A DNA stretch of 64,000 nucleotides, taken from the NCBI GenBank assembly GCA_015179025.1, contig WHUX01000048.1, positions 248,001 to 312,000 on the forward strand, read 5' to 3'. Of this stretch, positions 21,356 to 31,353 are shown piece by piece. The notes beneath the pieces were generated by a model that saw only the letters and a program-made list of their open reading frames with translations, made no database searches and was not told the DNA's origin. The position numbers and the translations under genes are program-made. The DNA is from Terfezia claveryi (Eukaryota > Ascomycota > Pezizomycetes > Pezizales > Pezizaceae). The first letter of the stretch is position 1. Each line of letters begins with the position of its first letter.

Positions 21356-23116
21356 CTATCGGGGTGGTAGGGCACATAATCCTTTAACGGCAGTCTGTGG
21401 GGCACCGCAGTGCTTCCCGCAATACCCGCTGTTAAAGTTCAAGGTGTAAGAGCCAAAGTTAACGGAGACATCATGCATTCGGAGCCAGGGGATCCCCAGG
21501 ACAATGGGGTATTTGAGCTTGGTTACAAATATGGGGAGGCTTTCAGAATGGTCTCCAATGGCACTAGGTAGGCATGCAAGGTCGGTAATAGCCCCGGAAG
21601 AGATAGGTCGGCTATCAATGACATCAAGAAGGCGGGGGGTCTTTAGCTTGGCTGTTGGTATCGAATTTTTACTGACAAAGGTCTGATCAATGAAGGCTAT
21701 TCCTGAAGCACCACAATCTATGAGAGCTGATGTTACCACTGTTTTACCATTGAATTTAATAGTTATTGGTACTACAAAATGCTCGCCAAACAAGTGAGAT
21801 TCGTCAACAGACATAAATGCAGGAACAGAGAAAGATGACAAAGACAAATGACCCAGGATAGGTCCCTTGCTAGTGTCAGTAACTAGGCAAGGGACTCCAC
21901 TTTTCCCGACTCTTCCAGGGTCTCGGAGATCGCATGTACGGCCAAGGAGCGGTTTTTGCAGAGGGGATAGGCCGCGATGAAGTGGTCCCCTTTCCCACAG
22001 GCAATGCATAACCCATTGTTGCGGCGACGTTCCCTCTCTTCTTGTGTCAGGCGGGCCTTCCTGATGATAAATCCATGGGGTGGTGCCGCCCGCCACCAGA
22101 GATAGGTGAGCTGGCTTGTTGGCTGTAGCTTGGGTCTGAGGGCTAGGGTTCTGGGGTCGAGTTTGTTGCTGGGGGTGCTGGGTTTTCACAGAAGGCCGAT
22201 AGGTACTGGGGGCACTGACCTGGACTCTCAACCTAGCCATCTTTTGCTCCATCTTGGATGCCTGATCAATGAATTCATCCAGGGTTTTAACATCTGGAGA
22301 TTGGAGGAGGGCCTGTTTGAGCTCAATATTGAGGCCTTCCTCGAACTGTTCCAGCTTCACCCGATCGTTCCACTCCACCTCTGCTGCTAACCTTGAGAAT
22401 TCTGCCATGTATGTTGAGAGGTCATGGCCCTTCTGTTTTAGTGCTCGGAGAGTGCGAGTTGCCGTACCTATGGGGTCTGGGTCTCCAAAGGCACGGTCGA
22501 GGATTGTGAGCAGAGCAGCAACATCAGGGAGGTTGAAGCGGTCATCGAGCACATAGGGTTGGACCTGGTCCAAAGCTCTGCCCTCCAATAGGCCGTATAC
22601 ATAAGCTAATCGGTGCTGAACGGTAGGGAATTTTGCAGCATCCCCAGTTAGTTTGATTTTGATGGAATTTTTCCAGGCTTTCAGGCAAGTCCTGTCACCA
22701 TTGAACTTTGGCGGAGTAGGGAGATCTTGGGTTTTGGGTGTCTGGGATGCTTGGGGTGCTGGGGCTGTTTGGAATCCGATTGTGTCCAGGGCCCTATTCA
22801 GGGTCTGAATGGTTCTTCTTTCGTTGACTAAGTCGTTCTGGGCGGTCACAAGGTTGTTTTGGCAGGAGACGAGGTCGGCCTGGCATGAGAGGAGGTCTTC
22901 GATGAGTATTGTGACTTCGTCATTGGCCCTGGTCTGTTTTTGTTGTCCTTCATGTATGGCCGATTCCAGTCGTTGGCCTAAGGTATCCGCCGCCAGGTAT
23001 ATATCGATAATTGTCTGACGATAGCTGCCGAAATCAGCCTGGTTCATGGGAATGGGTAGAGCTTGCCAGGCTCGAAATCTGGCTGCGAGCGCAGGAGTGG
23101 TGTCTTGGGCAGCCAT
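21356..23116 (-). CDS. gag: Gag and aspartic protease of the chromovirus (degraded)
   Basis: Translation probably starts at the ATG ending at 23116, about 35 bp inside the 5' LTR; the frame also extends to the LTR edge through a TTG. It gives 586 residues. A coiled-coil stretch (about 45-105) precedes the retrotransposon Gag capsid region (about 140-260, around AWKNSIK and YMAEFSRL). A CCHC zinc knuckle is encoded around 21970-22010 but in another frame, and its last Cys appears to be Tyr. The protease is at about residues 450-560, with the active site ALIDCGAS and a downstream LGIPWL flap motif. It packages element RNA and processes the polyprotein. The frameshifts around the knuckle show that this copy no longer makes normal Gag. 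Confidence 0.88.
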   Translation of the reverse strand: MAAQDTTPALAARFRAWQALPIPMNQADFGSYRQTIIDIYLAADTLGQRLESAIHEGQQKQTRANDEVTILIEDLLSCQADLVSCQNNLVTAQNDLVNERRTIQTLNRALDTIGFQTAPAPQASQTPKTQDLPTPPKFNGDRTCLKAWKNSIKIKLTGDAAKFPTVQHRLAYVYGLLEGRALDQVQPYVLDDRFNLPDVAALLTILDRAFGDPDPIGTATRTLRALKQKGHDLSTYMAEFSRLAAEVEWNDRVKLEQFEEGLNIELKQALLQSPDVKTLDEFIDQASKMEQKMARLRVQVSAPSTYRPSVKTQHPQQQTRPQNPSPQTQATANKPAHLSLVAGGTTPWIYHQEGPPDTRREGTSPQQWVMHCLWERGPLHRGLSPLQKPLLGRTCDLRDPGRVGKSGVPCLVTDTSKGPILGHLSLSSFSVPAFMSVDESHLFGEHFVVPITIKFNGKTVVTSALIDCGASGIAFIDQTFVSKNSIPTAKLKTPRLLDVIDSRPISSGAITDLACLPSAIGDHSESLPIFVTKLKYPIVLGIPWLRMHDVSVNFGSYTLNFNSGYCGKHCGAPQTAVKGLCALPPR

Positions 23117-23151
23117 TGAGCGTACCGGTTGATCAGGGTGATCCAACGTAG

Positions 23152-23705
23152 TGTAACGTGGGCTCTGGGAACAAGGCGACCAAGGGGTACGCCGGGAAGA
23201 AGGCAGAGGCTAGGGCAAGATACACGTAGGAACGCTACGTGTGTGACTAGGGGAAGGCTGGGACGGGGGGCAAGGGCAAGAGGCAAAAGGGGCAGAGGGC
23301 AAGAGACATGAGACACGTGGAAGCAGTTGCCGCATGTGTCGAGGGAGGTAGCTGGGCTACAGAGACAAGGCGAGGCAAGACAAGGACAGGAGGTTTGCGG
23401 GGTGGGCAGCAGGGCTGCAGAGTCGAGGCGAGACAAGGAGGTGCACAAGGGAGATGCACCAACGTGGAGAGAAGCAAGGCCCTGTATTGGATATATAAGA
23501 CGTTGGATAGGGATCCAACGAGAGGGCGGAGAGAGCAAGCTATATATATAGGCTTCCTTCCTGGCCAAGGCCACCGGAAGGAATAAGGTTCCCGAGACCC
23601 CTTATCTCAGGAACAAAGATAACAACGATATCAATCAACAATAACGAGAGTCGGACGGAATCCCGTCTGACTCTCAAACCTGGCTAGAAATAGATGGTTG
23701 TGACA
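23152..23705 (-). repeat. 5' LTR of the chromovirus
   Basis: A 554-bp partner of 17452-18004. The internal region begins on the minus strand directly after 23152 with CTACGTTGGATCACC. I could not assign a tRNA primer site with confidence. Confidence 0.93.
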
Positions 23706-23837
23706 GGGCCCAGTACGTGTCAAGTACTAATTTTGTCATATACTCATATCCATACCTAGCGTGGGCCCAGACGTAAGCCAGACTAGGCCCGACATCGTCT
23801 TACTACTGTATATGTACCCCGACATAACATTATTATA

Positions 23838-26109
23838 CTGTACGGGCCTCTAGATCATCACGTGCATGTGGATCAGCCCCTACGGTGATCGGCGCAGGGT
23901 ATTTGCGAGGCAACCACGGCACTAGTTCTTGACGGAGTATCAATGCAACACCTATCCAACACTCACTAAGGGATACGGAATCACTTGAAGGCACACCTTA
24001 AGCTATTTCAGAGGGCTACGAAAATTAAAGGCAGTGTTAAGCAAAATTCCCAATCTAAATCCAGTAAGTGGTTTTGTTTATTGCCATGCAATTAATAAGA
24101 GTAATAGTGAACTAATGGAAATACAGTGTAATGGGAAGGCTTAAGTAATGCCAGTGGACAGAGGAAACCAAACGGGAGCTTATCATTTGTCATGCAATAT
24201 TGGCATATAAAAGAGGCCAATACCCCTCTATTCGGAAAACAGCAAATGCTTGTGGAGTTGGATATACAACCCTACATTGACATCTAAATAGTGGACAATC
24301 TCGATCTAAAGCACATATATCATGACAGCTATATATACCTGCAGAGGAGAAGGCAATCGTATGATAGATTGTGAAGCTAGAGAAGTGGAGGTTCCCTCCT
24401 AGAATTGCGCATGTTAAGGAAGCAGTAACATTACTTAAGAGGAAAGAATGGGATGAAGAGTCTACAGTAGGAAGAAATTGGATTACCAGGTTTTTGAATC
24501 AACATCCTGAACTCGTTTCCAAGCTCAGTAGCCAGTTTAATAAGAAACGTATCAAAGCAAGTGACCCAAATCTAATTCGATCCCACTTCACTAAATTGTA
24601 GCATCTCCGGTGCCTATATAATATCCTTGACAGGCACACATATAATATGGATAAGAAGGGATTTCGCTAAGGTATTTCAAATCGTGCTAAAGTTATTTGC
24701 CTCTATCGAAGTAGAGGTATGACTAGAAAGCTAGCTACAGATAGCAATCGAGAGATGATAACAGTAGTAGAAGCAATATCTAGAAGTGGAAATATATTGC
24801 CTCTGTTGGTTATTTATAAAGGTGCAGGATACTATGTGGGATGATATCAATTTCTAAAATCCCCCGAGTTTGACTGTGATAACTGGAAGTTTAGCTATTC
24901 TAAGAAAGGTTGGACAAGTCGGTCACTTGGACTTCAGTGGATTCAACATTTCCATAAAGTAATGAAAGGTTTAATTAAGGCAGGAGAATATCGGATATTA
25001 ATTGTGGATGGTTATGGCTCACATATAAGTATTAAATTCATTGAATTCTACTTAACTGTTAATATCATTACATATTGTTTACCACTACACTCAACCTACC
25101 TCCTCCAACCACTTGATGTCAGTTTGTTCTCTCCCCTCCAGAAGGTAAATGGGAAACAGGTGGATTATCTTGTTCGATTTGAAAATGTTACGATCAACAA
25201 AGGGAATTTCTTGCCTATGCTTGTAGCTGCTTGTAAGGCTACCTATACGCTAAAAAATATCCTTAGTGCCTGGCGTTGTACAGGCCTCATCCCACATAAC
25301 CCACGATATGTCTTAGACAAACTTACGCTTGGACTGGAGATCTCTACTAAAGCGACCAAAGTACCCCCACCTAATCCAGTTGAGCCTCCAACCCCCCGAA
25401 ATACTGCAGAAATCTATAGAAAGGTTCGACAAGCAACACTACAGTTACGATCTCAAGATTCCGAATTATCTCGTGCAGAATTATTGGATCTTATTCACCA
25501 GTTGGAAAAGTTTGTACTTGCGGCGGATCAGGATCAGGCACTGGAGCATGCGACATTTCTCCAGTAGAAGGAGGCACAGAACCTAAATGCAAAGCCTGAT
25601 CAATGGCAGTTGGGTCACGGAGGAGGCACTGTTATGGATGGCAAGTTTTTGAAGCAGCTTTATGAAGAGCGGGAGGAAGCAGAACGAAAGAAGTATGAAA
25701 AGCGTGAAAAGCAAGCAAATAAGACTATCCGGGTAGGTTCAAGGAAGAAAGTAGGTCTACAAACTCTAAAGCAGAAAGGCAGAAAGGGTAAGCGGGTTTC
25801 TTTTGTATCTCTTAGTGCGTTTGAGTCTGGATCGGAGAATATGGGTTGGAGCGGGGATGAGCTGGAAGGCTGGGAAAGCGAGGATAATATTGTGTCTATT
25901 GGGTCGTCAAGTTCCATTTTATCCACCATTACGCTGGCTACACCAGCCCCTGCATGTTTAGATATACCCCATACACCCCCTTCCCCTACCCCAGGGCCTT
26001 CACGTACCTCGTTTGAGGCCTCAGGGTGTCGTGTAACTAGATCTCGTACCTCCCGGAGATAGCCGAAAATATGATCCACTTGCACGTGATGATCCGCTAG
26101 CCCGTGCAG
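23838..26109 (+). mobile_element. pogo/Fot1-type DNA transposon, decayed
   Basis: The 2.27-kb element is bounded by imperfect 38-bp terminal inverted repeats (23838-23875 and 26072-26109, sharing GATCATCACGTGCA) and flanked by TA on both sides (23836-23837, 26110-26111), the Tc1/mariner-superfamily target duplication. It contains one transposase frame, 24131-26062. It lies 127 bp from the chromovirus and is not nested in it. Confidence 0.85.
24131..26062 (+). pseudogene. pogo-family transposase with nine nonsense codons
   Basis: One uninterrupted phase runs from ATG 24131 to TAG 26060-26062 (643 codons), with no evident frameshift. The N-terminus carries a pogo-type helix-turn-helix (around YPSIRKTANACGV), then a CENP-B-type DNA-binding part (WITRFLNQHPEL). 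The DDE catalytic core has D in YNMDKKGF, D in LIVDGYGSH and D in LLQPLDVSLF. The tail is Lys/Glu-rich, then Ser/Pro-rich. Premature stops are at 24146, 24278, 24323, 24362, 24365, 24599, 24668, 24842 and 25565 (first base of each). All are TAA, TAG or TGA reachable from CAA, CAG, CGA or TGG by one C-to-T or G-to-A change. Such an enzyme would cut and paste the element, but this copy cannot. Confidence 0.9.
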
Positions 26110-26111
26110 TA

Positions 26112-27095
26112 TGGTACGCTAATTTGACATCGGAAGTGATTTAGTTTGCGTGGCAGTGTTTCCACAAATTAATGGCTCACTAGCAACTGCAGCACTATCG
26201 AGACATGTATACGTACAACATTTTACCTGGCTCCTGAGAAGAGCTACCTTCTGTTCTCCGATACCAAGCTTCATGTTTCAGTGCAGACCATGATCTAGGA
26301 ATTCTAGCATTCAAATAATGCACATCATATGGCTGTAGCTTACCTATGTCATATAAATGATAGATTGATCTTTGTAGCTACGCATAGTTGCATTCACGCA
26401 TTCCTTGGACTGTGCTCATGGGACAACTTTTCTCTTCAGACCTCTGATCTCCTTGACCAAAAGATTACTTATGTATAATGTCCGTCCAGAACCACATGTA
26501 TTAATATTCACCTACATTAGCGATATTGAGATAACCAAGTCACAGCCAAAGCTGCCAACGTGAAGTCAATATCAACTGAAATCGAACAACATATAGTTCA
26601 GGGTAATAGCAATCATGACACAAATCAGTGGTAGTTCTAACTCGGGCGGTTGGGTGCAATAATTCTATTGAGGACGCCGCTATGGACTGCTATCAGGGTA
26701 TGTGAAATAGTAAGGGGATAATTCTGCTGTAGGGACTTTTTCCAGATCCATCCATCTTCCTTCCCTGTCCTCCAAGATTCAATATGCTATATTGGGTTTC
26801 TTTCCACTAATCAGGCATCAGTGCCACAAGCACGTTTGCAGAATGATCAAGAAGAGGCCACTCTTTCCATCACCCGTACTACCTTTATCCACCCATCATA
26901 ATTACGCATCACCCACCACCCATTACCATTACCCATTACCATTACCCATTACCCGTCATAGAGCAAAGGTAACGCCCCTTGCCTAGCTCTAGGGTTTCAA
27001 TCCTTTTGATAAGAAACCACGGCCACCACACTCTTCGTTGGGATCCTGCAATAGCCTGCAGTATAGCCAAAAATGGATGCATATGAAGGATGATA
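26112..27095. other. Intergenic with a CATTACC-type minisatellite
   Basis: No gene recognised. From about 26899 to 26957 there is a degenerate tandem array of cccattaccatta units. It resembles but does not match the fungal telomere repeat. Confidence 0.5.
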
Positions 27096-27108
27096 GGCTC
27101 AATAAGTG

Positions 27109-27700
27109 CCTCCAGAATGGAAGGTTCTCATCCTGACTGAATCCCAAGCAGCAGTTGCGGCAATACGCAAGGCTGGAAGAAGAGGAAGGCGGAGGGAAGA
27201 TTAGCGGGGGCAGGTGAGGGGGTGGTGAGATGGGAGCGGAAGGCACGAGTTAACTACGTTCATTGTAGGACCGGCAAGGGCAACCTACAATCTTGGCGGA
27301 ATAAGTTGGACAACTCAGTCGACCCAATGTGCAGAACAAGCGGCCGTTATGTGGAAACAGGCAAGCACGTAGCCTTGGTGTGTCCACGAGGGGAAGAAAT
27401 TGGCAGAAGATGGGGGAGCTGGGAGGACATGGATGATCGGAGAAGGTGGCTGAAGAAGGGGGCGAAGAGTATATGGCAGATCTGGTTGAGACGTTCTTCT
27501 CGAACCTGGATCTGGCATAAGGGCACGGAGGAGTTGTTTCTTTTGTTTAGGGGAGGGCCGGAACAGGGCGTGGTGGCGGTAGATATTTTATGACGGGGCT
27601 CGCAGGCCGGCAAGAGGGGTGTACCGAGTCTTGTAAGATGAGGTATCGGGACCGCTTAGGCTCCACAGGCTTGTAGACTTCAAAAAAAAAAAAAAAAAAG
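27109..27700 (+). mobile_element. 5'-truncated LINE-A insertion with 13-bp target duplication
   Basis: Flanked by ggctcaataagtg at 27096-27108 and 27701-27713. It contains an RNase H fragment (the SDSQAAL-like motif reads TESQAAV near 27140), an internal deletion, then the post-RNase-H finger region (27222 on: ARVNYVHCRTGKGNLQSW), with C-terminal sequence matching 62204-62450 of the long copy. It ends in the LINE-A terminal block and 18 A residues. The finger reads CRTSG where the long copy has CRRCG, so one Cys is lost. Confidence 0.9.
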
Positions 27701-27977
27701 GGCTCAATAAGTGTCATCAAAATGAAAGTATGCAAAATCAAAAGAGAAGTTTTGCCGTAACTTGATGAGGATAAAACAAAATCGAAGTAGCACATTGGAG
27801 GTGGGAATGGAATAAACGATATATCAAATTCAAGTGACGAAATATGATTCATGAGCTGCACTCGCTCTAGGTGGGTACCACGAGTGATATAGCTAAGAAT
27901 GATGTGCAAATAGCTTCCTGATGCACCTAAATGCAACCACATAAACAGTACCATGTGGCACGCTACCACAGGGAGGA

Positions 27978-28307
27978 TTAATATGCTGTCTCCCCTCCCC
28001 CAAACTCCGCAATAACCCGGGCCAGGACATTGACAGTATTGTGGTCTCCAGATCCATGGACAAGACTATAGGTAGGCCCCCCCGCATTAGGATTCTCATC
28101 CAGGTACCGCTGCATTGTAAACGGAATATTTCTCTGCCTTGCGGGCTCCAGCGCTTGAGAGAGTTGGGGGCGGGTAGCATCCTTGACACTGGTAGTCTTC
28201 ACAGGGACCGTGTTAGATGTGACAGACTGAGTGGGATCCCCCTTGTTGTCATTTGGAGGGTCGTCCGCGGGGACGACATGATAAGGTGGCCGGGTGGTAT
28301 TGGTCAT
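27978..28307 (-). CDS. Orphan 109-residue protein, paralogue of the gene at 5731-6060
   Basis: Unrecognised family. It starts at an ATG (28305-28307) and, like its paralogue, has exactly 109 codons. Residues 31-84 carry the conserved SNT-x-PVKTT, KD-x-TR, QALEP, RYL, GGP and LVH blocks; the N-terminus is Pro/Asp-rich (RPPYH matches RPPGK in the paralogue) and the C-terminus is divergent. There is no signal peptide or transmembrane segment. Synonymous third-base differences at conserved residues argue that both were coding after the duplication. A TATATATATATA tract at 28411-28424 lies about 105 bp upstream. Function cannot be inferred. Confidence 0.65.
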   Translation of the reverse strand: MTNTTRPPYHVVPADDPPNDNKGDPTQSVTSNTVPVKTTSVKDATRPQLSQALEPARQRNIPFTMQRYLDENPNAGGPTYSLVHGSGDHNTVNVLARVIAEFGGGETAY

Positions 28308-28410
28308 GATATCAATGCCACAAATCGTGACACTTCACGAAGGTATCGGTGGTGGTTTGATTCGGTCCTGATACACTCAGAAATGCAAAGGCCTATAGTA
28401 AATGTAGGGG

Positions 28411-28424
28411 TATATATATATATT
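28411..28424 (-). promoter_or_regulatory. Candidate TATA box of the 27978-28307 gene
   Basis: An alternating TA tract followed by CCCCTACA in the gene direction, at a usual fungal distance from the start codon. Confidence 0.45.
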
Positions 28425-28600
28425 TGGTGAATCTAGTGATAGGAGGCAAGTGAAAAAGTATAGCTTTTGTAGGGAAGTTGATCAAGCTCCTGATATATCG
28501 ATTGTGATGGAGGCTTCTGAAGTTGTGTGTTGAGGCCCAGTCGTTTTTGCCTTGACCTTGGTAGAGTTGTCTATTAAAATGTGTTTCCCCATGAGAGGCT

Positions 28601-28635
28601 AGGACAGAGGACTTCTTAAAAGGTCAACGAGGCCC
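28601..28635 (-). promoter_or_regulatory. Upstream segment shared with the paralogous locus at 6499-6530
   Basis: Aggacagagg...tcaacgaggccc matches the other locus with small indels, showing that the duplicated unit included upstream DNA. Confidence 0.4.
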
Positions 28636-28700
28636 ATATCCTGTTACTTACAGTTAGAAACGGGCTGTATATATATAGAAATTGAATATATCATCAATAT

Positions 28701-28879
28701 GTCCCCCCTCCCTCCCCCTCCCTCCCCCTCACACAAATATTTAGATCTAAAATATGTGTGAGATATTCTCTTTCATCCACTAATATAGTCATTGACTATA
28801 TTGTGGATAAAAGGAGGGGGACGCGTCACGCAGTGACGGGGGAGGGGGCACTTTTCAGCTAACTAGTTAGTTGAAAAAG
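28701..28879. repeat. Cluster of four near-perfect palindromes flanked by C-rich and G-rich tracts
   Basis: After a ccctccccct tract (28703-28729) come palindromes at 28728-28762 (35 bp, centred on AGATCT), 28775-28808 (34 bp, arms atccac...gtggat), 28824-28838 (cgtcac-gca-gtgacg) and 28851-28879 (centred on CTAG), with G-rich tracts at 28813-28820 and 28838-28848. There is no ORF. It may be a fold-back element or a structured transcript. Confidence 0.75.
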
Positions 28880-30904
28880 GGGGGAAAATGACTTGTTGAA
28901 TTCAAAGGACCCCGGGGCATATCCCCACTCAATGACTGCACTTGCATGGATTTAGTATAATTATTCATACTACCGGTACGCCTTCTGCTATCTGCGGTAG
29001 CGTGATCAGCCAAGGGGAGTATGTTGCGGCCGATTTTTGGCAACGGAGCACGGCACGTGCAGTACTGCTGAGGATAACGAGAAAATACTAGTGCTGCTTC
29101 CTTCTACCGGTAGATCTAGGCAGTTCAATTGTCGATATCTTGCGGATCCCATCGGGTATACGCGTTATCTTGTTCGCACTGCCTCGTCCCATTGCGATAT
29201 GCCTCGTATTGTAAAATATGCATTCCAGGGTACATCTGGTGTTGGGGATGAAATCTGTTGACTGAAGCTGTATTCTGGGCTGAACTTGAAGTCCCATATC
29301 TACACTGCGGCTCTCTAGGACTACTCACGTAAGTGAAACAAAAACGAAAACATTTTTGCCATACCCTGCAGCGCAAATCATATGGTTAGGACACTTGCAC
29401 ACATGTGCATTTCTAACGTGCATACCGAAATGATTAGCTAGGTATCCCCTGTATCTCGCGGTGGCAAACTAGTGGTCCATGGGTATAGTCGTGATTGGCC
29501 GGGGGATCGATATTGATGTTCGAAAGATTTTCAGCTGGCAAGTGGTTTGCCAAGCACAAGGCTCCATACAGTAACTCTTGTCAACAATTGGCTATAGCAT
29601 TTTACGTTCAACTGCTCAACGTGATAGCCTAGCCCATGAAGGTTGGTTGCCTGCGGGAGCGATGTTAGGTACTCTGCGACCTGCACCTGAGCGGCGTAAT
29701 ATATTCTAGTCGCTCGCATCCCGTTGAGCAATATATCAAAATGCTGTATGCCCTAGATGCCACAGCGTGCTCACCCTCAATGTGCCGCCCACTCGAGATG
29801 CCTCTGAAATCTCGATTTGTGCTTTCCAAACTCGTCGGTTCAATTGGGCCCCAAATGGGACCTGGCGCATGTAGAGTATGTACCTGCTCGTATGCGCTCA
29901 TTGATGGACATGTGCATTGTAGCGCATTGTGCAAATTTGAGGCACATGTGGACTTGGTTGACCTGTAAACTTCTCTGAGAGTCAGAGATGTCTATGCTAT
30001 TACGTACGCGCCCGCCTCCAGTTAGTACGGTTTCGATGGCCATCATCCCCTGTCATTAGGTAGATTCAAATCTACGGTAGGAGTTTTAAAATCGGGATCC
30101 GCCGCTGGTAGACCCTCTAACCCCCGCCAGGAAAATCGGCCTAGCTAATAATATACATATGTAACTGCAATAGAAATACAGTACGCTAGCCAAGAGGTAT
30201 CAGGCATTTGATAAGGATATTGTACATGTATTACGGGGATCTATTACCGTTGGCGCGGTACTATAAAAGTTCCCACTGCTATTATGCACTTGGGATCTAG
30301 CCTAGGTACAGCATCTGACGGGGTAATGCAACATGACAGGGGTATGCACCAAAAAACGGCTGTAGGGTAGAACTCAATAAGTTATATTAGAATTGGACGG
30401 TAGGTGCTTAACAGAGACGTATGAGCTCAGAGAAGAGTGCGAAATGAGTGCCTAGAGTCCCGGACCATGGAGTCAAGGCCGCGGGAGAAGGGGGGGGGGG
30501 GGGGGGGCGGTTGCGCCCTGCTACATGCCTAATATTGAAATTTTTGATGTGGACTTATGATCAAGTATTAAGTTGGAACAAAGTGGGTGAGAAGAGTCTG
30601 AGTGCAGTGCCTGCCCTTCCTACATGCAAAAACCATGAAATAGATTGACACTTTAGGGTACAATAGATTATACATTGGTATGAACAAAAACTACGGAGAC
30701 GGGAGGTTAAGAAACCAGTATTCGAAACAGTCTAAGTTAAAAGTTTAATATGTTAGACGAATGACCAGAGCAAGGGCATGCAATCAAGCACCTACAGCTT
30801 TTCCCTTTTACCGCAGTAGAGCCTAAATACCTATAGCTACCGACTCTCCCTCTAAATGGGCAAATTTTTCTTTCCTATATATTCTCCACAACACTATGTC
30901 TTTT
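28880..30904. other. Intergenic, with an 18-base poly-G run
   Basis: Several 60-90-codon frames on both strands around 29037-30046 overlap one another and show no motif. A run of 18 G lies at 30490-30507. Confidence 0.4.
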
Positions 30905-30970
30905 TTAATTTACTTAGAAATAAGAAAGAATACTCATTACTCACATACGACCAATGGTGAACCACCGGGA
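30905..30970 (-). mobile_element. Degraded LINE-B 3' tail copy
   Basis: It contains atactcattactcacata and gaaccaccggg in the reverse order expected for the tail, with substitutions. Confidence 0.4.
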
Positions 30971-31353
30971 TCCCATGCGGACCACTATGTACGATGTCCC
31001 ATGACCTGCATCATAACGCCGGATGGAATGTTCGCGTTACGTCTACGTCTAGGTCCAGAGGGTTATAATTAATCACAGAATCAATTCGGTGTCTACCGCT
31101 TCCCCAAATTCAGCGTCAACCAGAGCAAGGGCGTTCAGGGTACATACCTAATAGGATCCGGCTAAGTGTTGTTTATTTTAGTGGCTAAAGCCTCATTTTT
31201 CGACCACCTTCTCGGTAACTCCGGCACAAGGTAATAGAGATCCATTAACCTAGTTCGCCGAGGTAGACAGAAGGCTTAATTAAGAACCTGCAGGCGGATT
31301 CTATAAACGAGATTGGGGCAGATCTGCTGCTAGTGGAAGCAAGACTTTATCAC

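Larger units (their letters stand above)
17452..23705 (-). mobile_element. Complete chromovirus (Ty3/Gypsy LTR retrotransposon), inactive
   Basis: The 6.25-kb element runs right to left: 5' LTR 23152-23705, gag-protease, reverse transcriptase, RNase H, integrase, chromodomain, polypurine tract, 3' LTR 17452-18004. Both LTRs start TG and end CA, and the element is flanked by GGGCC at 17447-17451 and 23706-23710, a 5-bp target duplication normal for integrase. The LTRs differ at roughly 30 of 553 positions by my hand alignment, all transitions apart from one indel. Gag, RT, integrase and C-terminal blocks fall in the same frame, so a single Gag-Pol frame is possible. At least four nonsense codons, local frameshifts and a catalytic change make it non-functional. 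Confidence 0.95.

Noticed and set aside
26899..26957. CATTACC-type array as a telomere
   Set aside because: Units differ from TTAGGG/CCCTAA, the array is short and internal.
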